From the NCBI RefSeq assembly GCF_003337305.1, contig NZ_QPJO01000005.1, positions 186,001-250,000 on the forward strand: a stretch of DNA of 64,000 nucleotides. Reading direction: 5' to 3'. Origin of the DNA: Winogradskyella arenosi. Lineage in GTDB: Bacteria; Bacteroidota; Bacteroidia; Flavobacteriales; Flavobacteriaceae. Both the position numbers and the translations under genes were made by a program. The notes under the pieces were generated by a model, which saw only the letters and a list, made by a program, of their open reading frames with translations, searched no databases and was not told the origin of the DNA. Shown here piece after piece: positions 51,767-60,163 of the stretch (position 1 is its first letter; each line of letters opens with the position of its first letter).

Positions 51767-53056
51767 TTAATCGACCTCTAGAACTTTAAGAATCACTTCG
51801 TCTATTTTTGTTGAAGACACTTCGGTAATGGTGAATTTAAAATTCTCTATAAATACATCATCATTCTCTTCTGGAATTCCTTCAGTGGCATTAACGATTA
51901 AGCCACCAAGGGTTTCGTAGTTTTCACTCTTAGGAAGATTAAGTTTATAGGTTTCATTGATATAATTCACTTCTAATCGTGCTGAAAACTTATATGTGAT
52001 GTCGTTAAGCTGCTCTTCTACCATTTCTACGGTATCATGTTCATCTTCAATTTCACCAACAAGTTCTTCAATAATATCTTCAACCGTCATAATCCCCGAT
52101 GTTCCGCCGTATTCATCAATAACTACCGCCATACTACGACGTTTTTTAATCAAAATATTCAACACATCTTTTACCAAGATGGTTTCAGGAACAAAACCTA
52201 CAGGCATTAAAATAGCATCTATAGATTTCGGTTTTTTAAACAACTCAAAGGAATGCACATAACCCTTAATATCGTCTATATTATCTTTATAAATAATAAT
52301 TTTAGTACGACCAGTTTCTATAAAGAGCTGTCTTAAATTTTCAATACTATCGGAGATATCAACACTTGTAATTTCGGTTCTAGGTACCATCACCTCTCGG
52401 GCTTTCACTCCTGAAAACTCTAAGGCATTTTGAAAGATTTGTATTTCACTATCCAAATTATCTTCATCTTCTACAGACTCCATTTGCTCTGTGATATAAT
52501 TTCCAAGCTCTACTTTAGTCATGGCCAACACCACATCTTCCCCTTCAGTTTTAAAGACATATTTTAAGACGTTATCTGAAATCCAGATGATAAAATCTGA
52601 AATCCAAGAAAAGACCACATAAAACACATAAGTAGGTACAGCTAATACTTTAAGTAAGGTATTGGCATATATTTGAAAGAAGACTTTAGGTAGAAACTCT
52701 GCAGTAACTAAAATCACTAGGGTAGAAATAACCGTTTGAGACAATAGCTGTAGATCTACAAAGAGATAACTAAGAATAGGACTCTCTGAAGGCAGCATGG
52801 AGTTAAACCAACGTACTAAAACCTCACCCATTTTAAGCCCATATATAACTAAAGCGATATTGTTACCAATAAGCATTGTCGCAATATACTTTGAAGGTTT
52901 AGCTGTTAATTTTGCTAGAATATTACCTAAAAAATCACCTTGCTTTTTCTCTAATTCAATATGAATTTTATTAGAAGAGACATAGGCTATTTCCATTCCG
53001 GAAAAGAAGGCAGAAAGTATAAGTGTGGATATAATAATGACTAGATCAGCAGTCAT
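51767..53056 (-). CDS. Hemolysin-family/CNNM transporter (DUF21, CBS pair, CorC domain)
   Basis: This 429-residue protein has a DUF21/CNNM membrane domain with about four helices (residues 1-150), a pair of CBS domains (about 195-325, with MTKVELGNYI and AREVMVPRTEITSV) and a C-terminal CorC/HlyC domain (about 345-428). Such proteins are linked to magnesium or cobalt efflux, and a related family includes GldE in gliding flavobacteria. GldE is normally next to gldD, which is absent here, so I do not call it GldE. It follows a 63-residue membrane protein after 3 bp. Confidence 0.9.
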   Translation of the reverse strand: MTADLVIIISTLILSAFFSGMEIAYVSSNKIHIELEKKQGDFLGNILAKLTAKPSKYIATMLIGNNIALVIYGLKMGEVLVRWFNSMLPSESPILSYLFVDLQLLSQTVISTLVILVTAEFLPKVFFQIYANTLLKVLAVPTYVFYVVFSWISDFIIWISDNVLKYVFKTEGEDVVLAMTKVELGNYITEQMESVEDEDNLDSEIQIFQNALEFSGVKAREVMVPRTEITSVDISDSIENLRQLFIETGRTKIIIYKDNIDDIKGYVHSFELFKKPKSIDAILMPVGFVPETILVKDVLNILIKKRRSMAVVIDEYGGTSGIMTVEDIIEELVGEIEDEHDTVEMVEEQLNDITYKFSARLEVNYINETYKLNLPKSENYETLGGLIVNATEGIPEENDDVFIENFKFTITEVSSTKIDEVILKVLEVD

Positions 53057-53059
53057 ACA

Positions 53060-53251
53060 TTATTTGTTATTACGGTCTTCAAACTTTTTACTAAAACGCT
53101 TTCTAAAGAAAAACATAAAAGTCGCTAAAGCCACAAATGCGAGGGATAGGTAAGCACGACTTCTTTCTTCTGACCATTTAGTGATGGCATCGTAAAGGAA
53201 AAGCACAGCAAAAACAAGATAAGCGTAATGAAAAATCTTTTGTATTTTCAT
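53060..53251 (-). CDS. Small membrane protein in the lptC-hemolysin operon
   Basis: This 63-residue protein has two hydrophobic helices (about residues 6-22 and 33-50) and a basic C-terminus (FRKRFSKKFEDRNNK). No function is known. It lies 33 bp after lptC and 3 bp before the CNNM-type gene, so co-transcription is nearly certain. It could be an accessory subunit of the CNNM protein, but nothing in the sequence shows this directly. Confidence 0.75.
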   Translation of the reverse strand: MKIQKIFHYAYLVFAVLFLYDAITKWSEERSRAYLSLAFVALATFMFFFRKRFSKKFEDRNNK

Positions 53252-53284
53252 GGGTTAGGTTCAATTATTAAAGCACAAAGATAG

Positions 53285-53851
53285 TTAATTATCTACTTCA
53301 AAATCACCACCCATTTCTAAGACTTGAGTTTCTTTTAAGTTTTTATCCGAATCAAAGCCCACTCCATGGGTAAGACTTGTTAAACTTTTAAACACAAAAG
53401 GTTCATTAGTAAAGGCCCACTCTAGCTTTTGATTGTAATACAATTGCTCTGTAAACAAAGTATCTTTTTGGTGGGTTGCAATTTTAACATCGCCACGTAG
53501 GTCTATAAGATCTGTATCTGAATAAACAATGGCATAATTGGAGGTAATGGTGGTTTTGTTACCATCATCATCAAAAATAAAGAGCTCTACGCCTTCTGGA
53601 AATTCAGAAAAGGCAAAACTTCGATTAGAGTAATCTAACATTTTTGGACTTAATAGATTGGCTAATAAACGTACCGTATCTTCCTCAAATTCGGTATAGT
53701 CCAAATCTATATTTACAGCCTCACCAATAGGTTGGTTTTGTAACACACCAACTTGTTGAACTTTGTCAAAGTCGTTGTTACAAGAAAAAAACATAGTCAC
53801 AACGATTGCTGTGACTATGAATTTAATACTATGTAAATGAATTGTTTTCAA
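53285..53851 (-). CDS. lptC: LPS export ABC transporter periplasmic protein LptC (lipoprotein form)
   Basis: This 188-residue protein has an N-terminal lipoprotein-like signal ending at the Cys of VTMFFSCNND (about residue 24), then a beta-jellyroll-like domain typical of LptC with SNYAIVYSDTDLIDLRGDV and FTEQLYYNQKLEWAFTNEPF. LptC passes LPS from the LptBFG exporter to LptA. In Bacteroidota it is often predicted as a lipoprotein instead of a bitopic protein. It starts one base after the TPR gene ends, so they are coupled. Confidence 0.88.
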   Translation of the reverse strand: MKTIHLHSIKFIVTAIVVTMFFSCNNDFDKVQQVGVLQNQPIGEAVNIDLDYTEFEEDTVRLLANLLSPKMLDYSNRSFAFSEFPEGVELFIFDDDGNKTTITSNYAIVYSDTDLIDLRGDVKIATHQKDTLFTEQLYYNQKLEWAFTNEPFVFKSLTSLTHGVGFDSDKNLKETQVLEMGGDFEVDN

Positions 53852-55225
53852 TTAGTTACTTGGTACGGTTACTGAACGTCCTATCCAACATCCTATTTTA
53901 ATGACTTCACCTGCACAAGTACAGTTAAAGATTTCCGTTTTAGACGGTGCGCTTCCTCTATAACTAGCTGCTGTTTTAGCGGCAATAGATTTTAAACGAC
54001 CATCTACTCTTCCTGCCTTTTCAGCTTCTAAAGCTGCTAACCAGAATACGGCTCTTTTATTAAAGTTTGTATCTCCACAGCTATTTGCACTCTTAGCATA
54101 CATTGATGCAATTGATAAGTGTGGTGATCCATCAGATGGATTAAGTTTTAAAGCTTCCATGTAATATTGTCTCGCTTTACCGTAACTTCCTTTAGCTTTC
54201 AACTCTTGTGCTAACTTCTTATAAAGTTTCGCTTTCTTTAATGGGTCTGACTCTAATTCTATAGTCTGATCGAAATACTTTTGCTCATTAGTTAATAAAT
54301 ACAAGTAAAACGCTGTATCTGCACTTGGCTCAATCTTATTTTTTTGTTGTACTAACTTTAAGAATAAAGGATCTGACTTACACTCTTTAGCATACATTCT
54401 GTTCATGGCACGTTGTAACCACTCTGGATTGTTTTTATTAGCTTCAAAGTCTTTTTCGTATAATGGCACTAACACCTCACAGTTAGCACGTTGCCCTAAC
54501 TTCTGGTCCATACTCCCAATAATCTTAGTTTCAAAAACCTCGATATTAGATTCGTAGCTTCCTTTACGGCTTTTTTCAATTTTTGTTAATGTTCCTCCAG
54601 CTTCTTCTTTTTCAGCATACTTATTTAAGTTCTTCGTGTAGCCTGCAATTAAACCTTCAATAATTTCATTAACATCATCATACTTATCAAATAACTTCTG
54701 TGCATCATCTTGTGTTTTTGCACCTGCATCATATAAATCTACCGCAAGAGAGAAGTAAGTATAAAGCCCTACGGCACTTTTAAAGTTAGCCGCATCTTTT
54801 TGGTACGCCTCATCAAACATGTTATAAACTTCCTGATCTGTTTTGTTCAGTACCTCCCTGTATTTATAAGCTAAGTTTGCTTTATCTGCAAGGATTTCTC
54901 CTAGAGGATATCTTGACTCAAAATACTGTCTACTCTGATCATATAAACTCATTAAATCGTTAATATGTGCTATTTGCTCTGCACCTGTACTATTTTCAAT
55001 TTTATGCTTTAGAATTTTTTCTCCGTGTACATAGATAGCTCGGTTAAATTGAGGGCACTTTTCTCTAACAATCTTCCAAGGACCATAGGCTTCGTCATAT
55101 TTTTTATTCTTGGCATAATCATTAAAAATAGAGAGGTTATTCATACACTCCTCATCTTGTTGAGCAAATCCAAGATTAACACTCATAAAAAGTGCTAGAA
55201 AAAGTATTGTTATTTTCGTTTTCAT
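53852..55225 (-). CDS. Secreted TPR-repeat protein
   Basis: This 457-residue protein has a signal peptide (residues 1-21, GFAQ) and helical repeats over most of its length, clearest at about residues 345-385 (GSYGKARQYYMEALKLNPSDG). The C-terminus has three Cys in TCAGEVIKIGCW-type context. Function is unknown; TPR proteins scaffold protein complexes. Between a beta-barrel gene and lptC, a role in outer-membrane or LPS assembly is plausible. This is inferred from context. Confidence 0.85.
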   Translation of the reverse strand: MKTKITILFLALFMSVNLGFAQQDEECMNNLSIFNDYAKNKKYDEAYGPWKIVREKCPQFNRAIYVHGEKILKHKIENSTGAEQIAHINDLMSLYDQSRQYFESRYPLGEILADKANLAYKYREVLNKTDQEVYNMFDEAYQKDAANFKSAVGLYTYFSLAVDLYDAGAKTQDDAQKLFDKYDDVNEIIEGLIAGYTKNLNKYAEKEEAGGTLTKIEKSRKGSYESNIEVFETKIIGSMDQKLGQRANCEVLVPLYEKDFEANKNNPEWLQRAMNRMYAKECKSDPLFLKLVQQKNKIEPSADTAFYLYLLTNEQKYFDQTIELESDPLKKAKLYKKLAQELKAKGSYGKARQYYMEALKLNPSDGSPHLSIASMYAKSANSCGDTNFNKRAVFWLAALEAEKAGRVDGRLKSIAAKTAASYRGSAPSKTEIFNCTCAGEVIKIGCWIGRSVTVPSN

Positions 55226-55241
55226 TTGTAAATATTATTTG

Positions 55242-56564
55242 TTAATTATATTTTCTCTGTTCGAACCAACGAGCATTCAAAGATAAGCTTAGATTAAAGT
55301 TTACAAAATTCTCTTTGATTAAATTTTGATTCGTTGTTCCACGTTGCCCAAATTCTACACCTAAATTAGCATTAGAAAACAAGTTTCGGTTCCCAACTGG
55401 TAAACCTAGACCAAAAGATATGCCAAACTCTTTAATGGATTCATCTTTTATGACTAAACCTGTTTTAGCCATATTAAAACCTGCTCTATACACGACACGT
55501 TTAAAATATCCGGAAAATGTATTATAGTTTGGGATATAAAATCCACCAACGGCGATTTTTGAAGCATCTTCAAAAGATGTATTTTGATTAGAGAACACCG
55601 GGTTTGAAAACTTACTTGTGTTTTGAAACGTATATTCTGCCCCTACAAACCAAGACTTCGGATTTCCGATACCAGTACCAAAGGTTAAGGTTGACGGCAA
55701 GTCTAATTCCGTTTTATCTAAACCTTGAGCTTCAAGATCTGCATCAATAGTGGAAGATACTCCAGTAATATCATAAGTCTCCCCATCTATAGTTACCGTG
55801 GAGAACGAACGTACATTTCTTGAGGTCAATTGACTCTCTGGCGCATACGTTGCCGTAGCCGACCATTCTAATTCTTCCGTAATATAAGTTTTATAAGCTA
55901 CCCCGAAGTTTAGATTTAATCCACTTAAATCTGAGCGGTTAAATTCGCTAGTTTGGTATTGCACCACGCTACCGTCTGGCTCATAAGCCACCTCTAAACC
56001 TGTATTTTGAATGTTTCCGAAATTGTAACTAAAATCGACACCAACACTTAATTTTTCATTGACTTGGTAACCGAGTCCTGCAAAAACTTTGTTAACACCA
56101 CCTTCCCCTTCAAAACGATTAACAAAGACCTCATCATTATTATAATCATCTAATTTATAACCTACAGAAGTAAATGGCATTAATCCGAAGCCAAAACCAA
56201 ATTTACCTATTGGCATTGAAATGGCTATATAATCGAAAATTGCGGTATTCGCATCATCTTCTGCCGTATTGCTTTTTAAAGTAGAATTGGTCATGGTTCC
56301 TGCTACCGTAAACTTTACCGGCCTGCTTTCACCATTAAACGGCATAGATTTCACACTATTTCCGGCATAAGCCGCAGGATTTCTTAAATTAACATGAATA
56401 CTGTCTAGGTAAACTCCCATACCTCCCATGCTTCGGTTTTCCACCGTACCTTTAGCCATCAAGCTTCCAATACCGTAAAATGAATAGGGAGAACCTGTTC
56501 CTTGTTGTGCAAAAGCTGCAGAACTTATAATTGTAATACAGATTACAATGAATCGTTTTATCAT
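55242..56564 (-). CDS. Outer-membrane beta-barrel protein (FadL/OmpP1-like)
   Basis: This 440-residue protein has a signal peptide (residues 1-19, AFAQQ) and the alternating pattern and aromatic strands of a beta-barrel. Typical phrases are GSPYSFYGIGSL, NRSMGGMGVYLDS and NLRNPAAYA near the N-terminus and GFGFGLMPFTSVGYKLD in the first third. It resembles the FadL/OmpP1 transport-type barrels of Bacteroidota. Substrate unknown. Its ATG overlaps the coaX stop by one base. Confidence 0.87.
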   Translation of the reverse strand: MIKRFIVICITIISSAAFAQQGTGSPYSFYGIGSLMAKGTVENRSMGGMGVYLDSIHVNLRNPAAYAGNSVKSMPFNGESRPVKFTVAGTMTNSTLKSNTAEDDANTAIFDYIAISMPIGKFGFGFGLMPFTSVGYKLDDYNNDEVFVNRFEGEGGVNKVFAGLGYQVNEKLSVGVDFSYNFGNIQNTGLEVAYEPDGSVVQYQTSEFNRSDLSGLNLNFGVAYKTYITEELEWSATATYAPESQLTSRNVRSFSTVTIDGETYDITGVSSTIDADLEAQGLDKTELDLPSTLTFGTGIGNPKSWFVGAEYTFQNTSKFSNPVFSNQNTSFEDASKIAVGGFYIPNYNTFSGYFKRVVYRAGFNMAKTGLVIKDESIKEFGISFGLGLPVGNRNLFSNANLGVEFGQRGTTNQNLIKENFVNFNLSLSLNARWFEQRKYN

Positions 56565-57292
56565 TATTTTGAATTATATTCTAGAATGTAATTCAAACCC
56601 TCTAGTAGAAAATTTGAATTCGCAAATATGGTATTTTTTAATTGGTTTGACAAAAATTTGCTATCTCCTCCTGTTAAAATAACTGTTAAATCTCTGTATT
56701 CGTAGATATAATCTTCTAATACACCGTCAATTTCTTTAGTTACGCCGTGAATCACCCCTGAGTGTATAGCCGATTCTGTAGAGTCTCCAATTAATTTATC
56801 AGGCTGCCTTGTTTCTAATAACGGAAGATTTGCTGTTAAATTATTTAAGGCCTTATAACGCAACCGAATTCCTGGTGAAATGGCGCCTCCGAGATAATGT
56901 TTGTCTTGGGTTACAAAATCGTAAGTAATACAGGTTCCGGCATCAATAACCAACACATTTTTATTAGGAAACTGATCTACCGCTGCAGCCACCAAAGCCA
57001 TACGATCTACACCCAAGGTTTTAGGGGTTTGATATTTGTTTATAAAAGGAAAGTTTAAATCTGAATTTAAAACCAACAGCTCTAAATCTTCTGCGACACG
57101 ATCAACCTGCACTTTAGATAAATGCCCTACTGAAGAGATTATCGCTTTTTCTAATTTTGGGTAGGCGGTTTTGAGTTTTTGGTATTCTTCTGGAAAGCTT
57201 TCTAAGGTAAAACTCGATTTATGTAATAAATTTTCAAAATTAAATATTGCGCACTTTACGTACGTATTCCCCACATCTACAACAAGATTCAT
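56564..57292 (-). CDS. coaX: Type III pantothenate kinase CoaX
   Basis: This 242-residue enzyme phosphorylates pantothenate in the first step of coenzyme A synthesis. I start at 57292 (MNLVVDVGNTYVKCAIF), the usual family start; a longer frame would run over the promoter. ASKHA-fold motifs are present: the N-terminal phosphate loop DVGNT, GVDRMALVAAA, VIDAGTCITYDFV, GGAISPGIRLRYKAL and the C-terminal LTGGDSKFL. It heads the envelope-gene block; the barrel gene is translationally coupled. Confidence 0.95.
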   Translation of the reverse strand: MNLVVDVGNTYVKCAIFNFENLLHKSSFTLESFPEEYQKLKTAYPKLEKAIISSVGHLSKVQVDRVAEDLELLVLNSDLNFPFINKYQTPKTLGVDRMALVAAAVDQFPNKNVLVIDAGTCITYDFVTQDKHYLGGAISPGIRLRYKALNNLTANLPLLETRQPDKLIGDSTESAIHSGVIHGVTKEIDGVLEDYIYEYRDLTVILTGGDSKFLSNQLKNTIFANSNFLLEGLNYILEYNSK

Positions 57293-57310
57293 AGTCTTTT
57301 TATATTTCCA

Positions 57311-57318
57311 CAAAAATA
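57311..57318 (-). promoter_or_regulatory. -7 box of the coaX operon
   Basis: TATTTTTG on the minus strand, 18 bp before the ATG at 57292; matches TAnnTTTG. A very short leader is implied. Confidence 0.45.
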
Positions 57319-57343
57319 TAAAATCAAATTTTATTAAAATTGC

Positions 57344-57374
57344 TTTGGAGATATTAAAAAAGCGCTTATATTTG
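57344..57374 (+). promoter_or_regulatory. Promoter of tRNA-Phe (-33 TTTG, -7 TATATTTG)
   Basis: TTTG at 57344-57347 and TATATTTG at 57367-57374 are 19 bp apart, the canonical Bacteroidota promoter. The mature tRNA starts 22 bp after the -7 box. Confidence 0.8.
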
Positions 57375-57395
57375 CACCCGCTTAGCAAAGCAATT

Positions 57396-57471
57396 GGTGC
57401 CTTAGCTCAGTTGGTAGAGCAAAGGACTGAAAATCCTTGTGTCCCTGGTTCGATTCCTGGAGGCACCACCA
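57396..57471 (+). tRNA. tRNA-Phe (anticodon GAA)
   Basis: The acceptor arms GGTGCCT and AGGCACC pair perfectly. The D arm is GCTCAGTTGGTAGAGC, and the anticodon stem AAGGA/TCCTT encloses loop CTGAAAA with anticodon GAA. The T arm is CCTGG TTCGATT CCTGG. Discriminator A and CCA are encoded. Confidence 0.98.
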
Positions 57472-57473
57472 CC

Positions 57474-57503
57474 AAAACCCGATTCAGATGAATCGGGTTT
57501 TTT
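57474..57503 (+). terminator. Terminator of tRNA-Phe
   Basis: Arms AAACCCGATTC and GAATCGGGTTT around an AGAT loop, followed by further T residues; it begins 3 bp after the tRNA CCA end. Confidence 0.9.
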
Positions 57504-57850
57504 GGTTTTATACTATTGCCTAATTATTTCTGTTATAACCTATTTAGGGGTTAAGCACGGTTTAGACAAGTATAAACGTGTTTTTTTAACTCGCTAACCG
57601 TTGTGCATAAACGTTAGATAATCATCTTTATACAAAATTATCTTAGACACCCATACACTATCCATACATCATCTATATACCATCTATACTGGCGCTATAC
57701 TTTACTAGACTTTATAAAACTGACATTATATTGACCTAAGCCACTCAAGCTACTTTAATTTAATAACCTTATCGCCTTTTTACATTACTTATAAGTGTCC
57801 TGGTATAATCTTATGTCCTACAACAATTTAACCATTTCCAGTACAAACAA
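57504..57850. other. Roughly 350-bp intergenic region, no gene seen
   Basis: This AT-rich gap lies between the tRNA-Phe terminator and the sugar-porter terminator. It contains several short imperfect copies of CATC/TATA-type sequence around 57651-57690 (a low-complexity stretch), but no coding frame, palindrome or RNA gene that I can support. Confidence 0.5.
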
Positions 57851-57880
57851 AAAAATCAAGACGTTTCCACCTTGATTTTT
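57851..57880 (-). terminator. Terminator of the carbohydrate operon
   Basis: Perfect 10-bp arms AAAAATCAAG and CTTGATTTTT with a 10-base loop, placed 25 bp after the sugar-porter stop. Confidence 0.85.
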
Positions 57881-57905
57881 AAATATGAGTCTTAAAATTT
57901 AAGTC

Positions 57906-59282
57906 TTATTTCCAGAATTCTTCAATTTCCTCTAAAGATTTCCCTTTAGTTTCAGGGATAAACTTATAGGTCACAAAAACAATAACTAAAATAAAGACGA
58001 TAAAAATGTAATACGGCAATGAGCCGTTCCATGGCGCACTGGTATTCATTTCACTTCCCATAACCACCGGAAAAGACTGTGATACCATATAATTTGCTGC
58101 CCATTGTGCCGCAACCGCTACAGACATAGCTACACTTCTTATCTTATTAGGGAACATCTCTGCCAACAACACCCAAACAACAGGCCCCATTGATAATGCA
58201 AACGATGCAATAAACATTAACACACCAATCAAAGACAACACCCCAACATTACCTTGCTGTAAGGTTACACTTAACAATAAGAAGCCTACTATCATCCCAA
58301 CAGATCCGATATACAATAAGGGCTTTCTACCAAATTTATCTACCGTAAACATCGCCACAAATGTGAATACTAAATTTACGAATGCTAAAAGTATTTGTTG
58401 CTGCAATACATCTTCTTTTCCAAAGCCTAAAGCTTTTTCAAAAATATCAGCACCGTAATACAATACCGCATTAATACCTGTAAATTGCTGCAACATTGAC
58501 AACACAGTACCAATGGCAATGATAGCTAATATGCCTTTTGAGAAATAACTCACTTTAACACCATCATTAGTCTTGTTTAAAGACTCTTTAATGTTGTGCA
58601 GCTCCTTATTAGCCACTTCATTTCCATTAATCTGTTGTAACACGGCTAATGCCGCTTTTTCTTTTCCTTTTAAAGCCAACCAACGTGGACTTTTAGGCAC
58701 GATAAACAACAAGATTAAAAACAGAATACTTGGAATTAATTCTGACCAAAACATTCTTCGCCATCCGAAATCAATATTTTCTTCTACACTTAGATCACTT
58801 CCTATAAAATATGTTGCTAGGAAAACTACAAAGAAACCAATAACAATAGCTAATTGGTAATAAGTAACCATACGCCCTCTAATATCTGAAGGGGCAATTT
58901 CTGCGATATACATCGGAGCATTCATAGAAGCCACACCAATACCTAGCCCTCCAATAATTCTAAACACCACCAACATACTCACCGTTTGTGGTAAAAAGTC
59001 TGGAAGCCCCGAACCATATGCTGAGACCGTAAAAAAGATAGCCGATATAATTAAAGACCACTTTCTTCCTATTTTTATACTTAAAGGTCCTGCGACGATA
59101 GCCCCGACAAAACAGCCCAAAAGTGCACTACCAACAACCCAACCTTTTAAGGCATCACTGAGATTAAAATATTCTGTAAGATAAAATTGTGCACCGTTGA
59201 TGACACCTGTATCATAACCAAAAAGCAAACCACCTAAAGCGGAAACCGCTGCGATTAGCAATAAAAAAACACCTTTTTTCAT
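57906..59282 (-). CDS. Sugar porter family MFS transporter (XylE/AraE-like)
   Basis: This 458-residue inner-membrane symporter has 12 predicted helices and the sugar-porter signatures: GGLLFGYDTGVINGA at about residues 18-32, GRKWSLI after TM2, VPKSPRWLALKGKEKAA before the central loop, QQFTGINAVLYYGADIF in TM7 and the C-terminal PETKGKSLEEIEEF. It probably takes up a pentose or hexose with protons. It is the last gene of a minus-strand run of carbohydrate genes and likely imports the sugar they release. Confidence 0.95.
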   Translation of the reverse strand: MKKGVFLLLIAAVSALGGLLFGYDTGVINGAQFYLTEYFNLSDALKGWVVGSALLGCFVGAIVAGPLSIKIGRKWSLIISAIFFTVSAYGSGLPDFLPQTVSMLVVFRIIGGLGIGVASMNAPMYIAEIAPSDIRGRMVTYYQLAIVIGFFVVFLATYFIGSDLSVEENIDFGWRRMFWSELIPSILFLILLFIVPKSPRWLALKGKEKAALAVLQQINGNEVANKELHNIKESLNKTNDGVKVSYFSKGILAIIAIGTVLSMLQQFTGINAVLYYGADIFEKALGFGKEDVLQQQILLAFVNLVFTFVAMFTVDKFGRKPLLYIGSVGMIVGFLLLSVTLQQGNVGVLSLIGVLMFIASFALSMGPVVWVLLAEMFPNKIRSVAMSVAVAAQWAANYMVSQSFPVVMGSEMNTSAPWNGSLPYYIFIVFILVIVFVTYKFIPETKGKSLEEIEEFWK

Positions 59283-59328
59283 TTTATATATGTATTTAAT
59301 AATATTTAAGAGACTTAATTAATTTCTG

Positions 59329-60153
59329 TTACTTGAGCCGCAATGTAATTAAAATTGGCAAATGATCTGACGGATATTGCAAGTTCCAATTATCACTGAG
59401 TGCGGCGTATTTTGGCACTTCCACTTCTTTTGAAACAAACACAAAATCTATACGTCTGGTTACAGGCTTATTGAAATGAAAACCATTAAAAGTTCCCTCC
59501 GGACCAAAGCTTAGTTTTGCTATTTGTTTTGAATCGTTTAGATCTTCCATGATACGATGAATACTCGGATGATCTGGCTCCATATTAAAATCCCCCGTTA
59601 ATACGACCGGTACATCTTCTATATTGAAAGCTTTAATTTTTTCAAGAATTAAGACCGCACTATTGGTCCGTGCTAATTCCCCCACATGATCAAAATGAGT
59701 ATTAAACAACCAAAAGGTTTTTGCTGAAGCTTTATCTTTTAGTAAAGCATAGGTACAAATCCTATGGCATACCGCATCCCATCCTCTAGAAACTTCATCT
59801 GGAGTTTCGGATAGCCAAAACGTTCCTGACTTTAAGATTTCAAACTTCTGTGTTTTATAAAACAGGGCAGAATACTCGCCTGCATCTGCACCATCATCGC
59901 GTCCTACGCCCACATAACTATAGTCTACCAAAAGACTATCCATGGCTTTCATTTGATTAGGCATGGCTTCCTGAACCCCAATAATATCGGGTTCATAAAA
60001 TTTAAGTTGCTTTATAAAAAACGGTTTTCTATTAGCCCAGCTATTCACCCCATCTTTAGGATAATCTAGCTTTATATTATAGCTCATCACAGAAATATCT
60101 TGAGCGAAGGCAAAGCTAGAGAGCCCCATAAAACAAATTAATAAATACTTCAT
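59329..60153 (-). CDS. Secreted endonuclease/exonuclease/phosphatase (EEP) family protein
   Basis: From the ATG at 60153 the protein has 274 residues with a signal peptide (residues 1-18, FAFAQ); upstream in-frame ATGs would overlap the GH43 gene. EEP-fold catalytic motifs are present: MSYNIKLD, IIGVQEAMPNQ with the metal-binding Glu, NTHFDHVGE, LTGDFNMEPDHPS and a C-terminal SDHLPI. The family covers nucleases, lipid phosphatases and sphingomyelinases. Such secreted EEP proteins are common next to polysaccharide-degradation genes; whether it acts on sugar phosphates or DNA is not known. Confidence 0.9.
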   Translation of the reverse strand: MKYLLICFMGLSSFAFAQDISVMSYNIKLDYPKDGVNSWANRKPFFIKQLKFYEPDIIGVQEAMPNQMKAMDSLLVDYSYVGVGRDDGADAGEYSALFYKTQKFEILKSGTFWLSETPDEVSRGWDAVCHRICTYALLKDKASAKTFWLFNTHFDHVGELARTNSAVLILEKIKAFNIEDVPVVLTGDFNMEPDHPSIHRIMEDLNDSKQIAKLSFGPEGTFNGFHFNKPVTRRIDFVFVSKEVEVPKYAALSDNWNLQYPSDHLPILITLRLK

Positions 60154-60163
60154 TATTCTAAAC

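Noticed and set aside
51767-53056. Calling the CNNM/hemolysin-type protein GldE (gliding motility)
   Set aside because: GldE shares the same domains but is normally beside gldD; here the neighbours are lptC and ppiD.
57171-57491. Plus-strand open frame covering the coaX promoter and tRNA-Phe
   Set aside because: It overlaps a complete tRNA and the coaX 5' end; no protein-like features.
57640-57700. Short CATC/TATA repeats as a possible CRISPR or regulatory array
   Set aside because: Units are short, irregular and without spacers of constant length; it is low-complexity AT-rich sequence.
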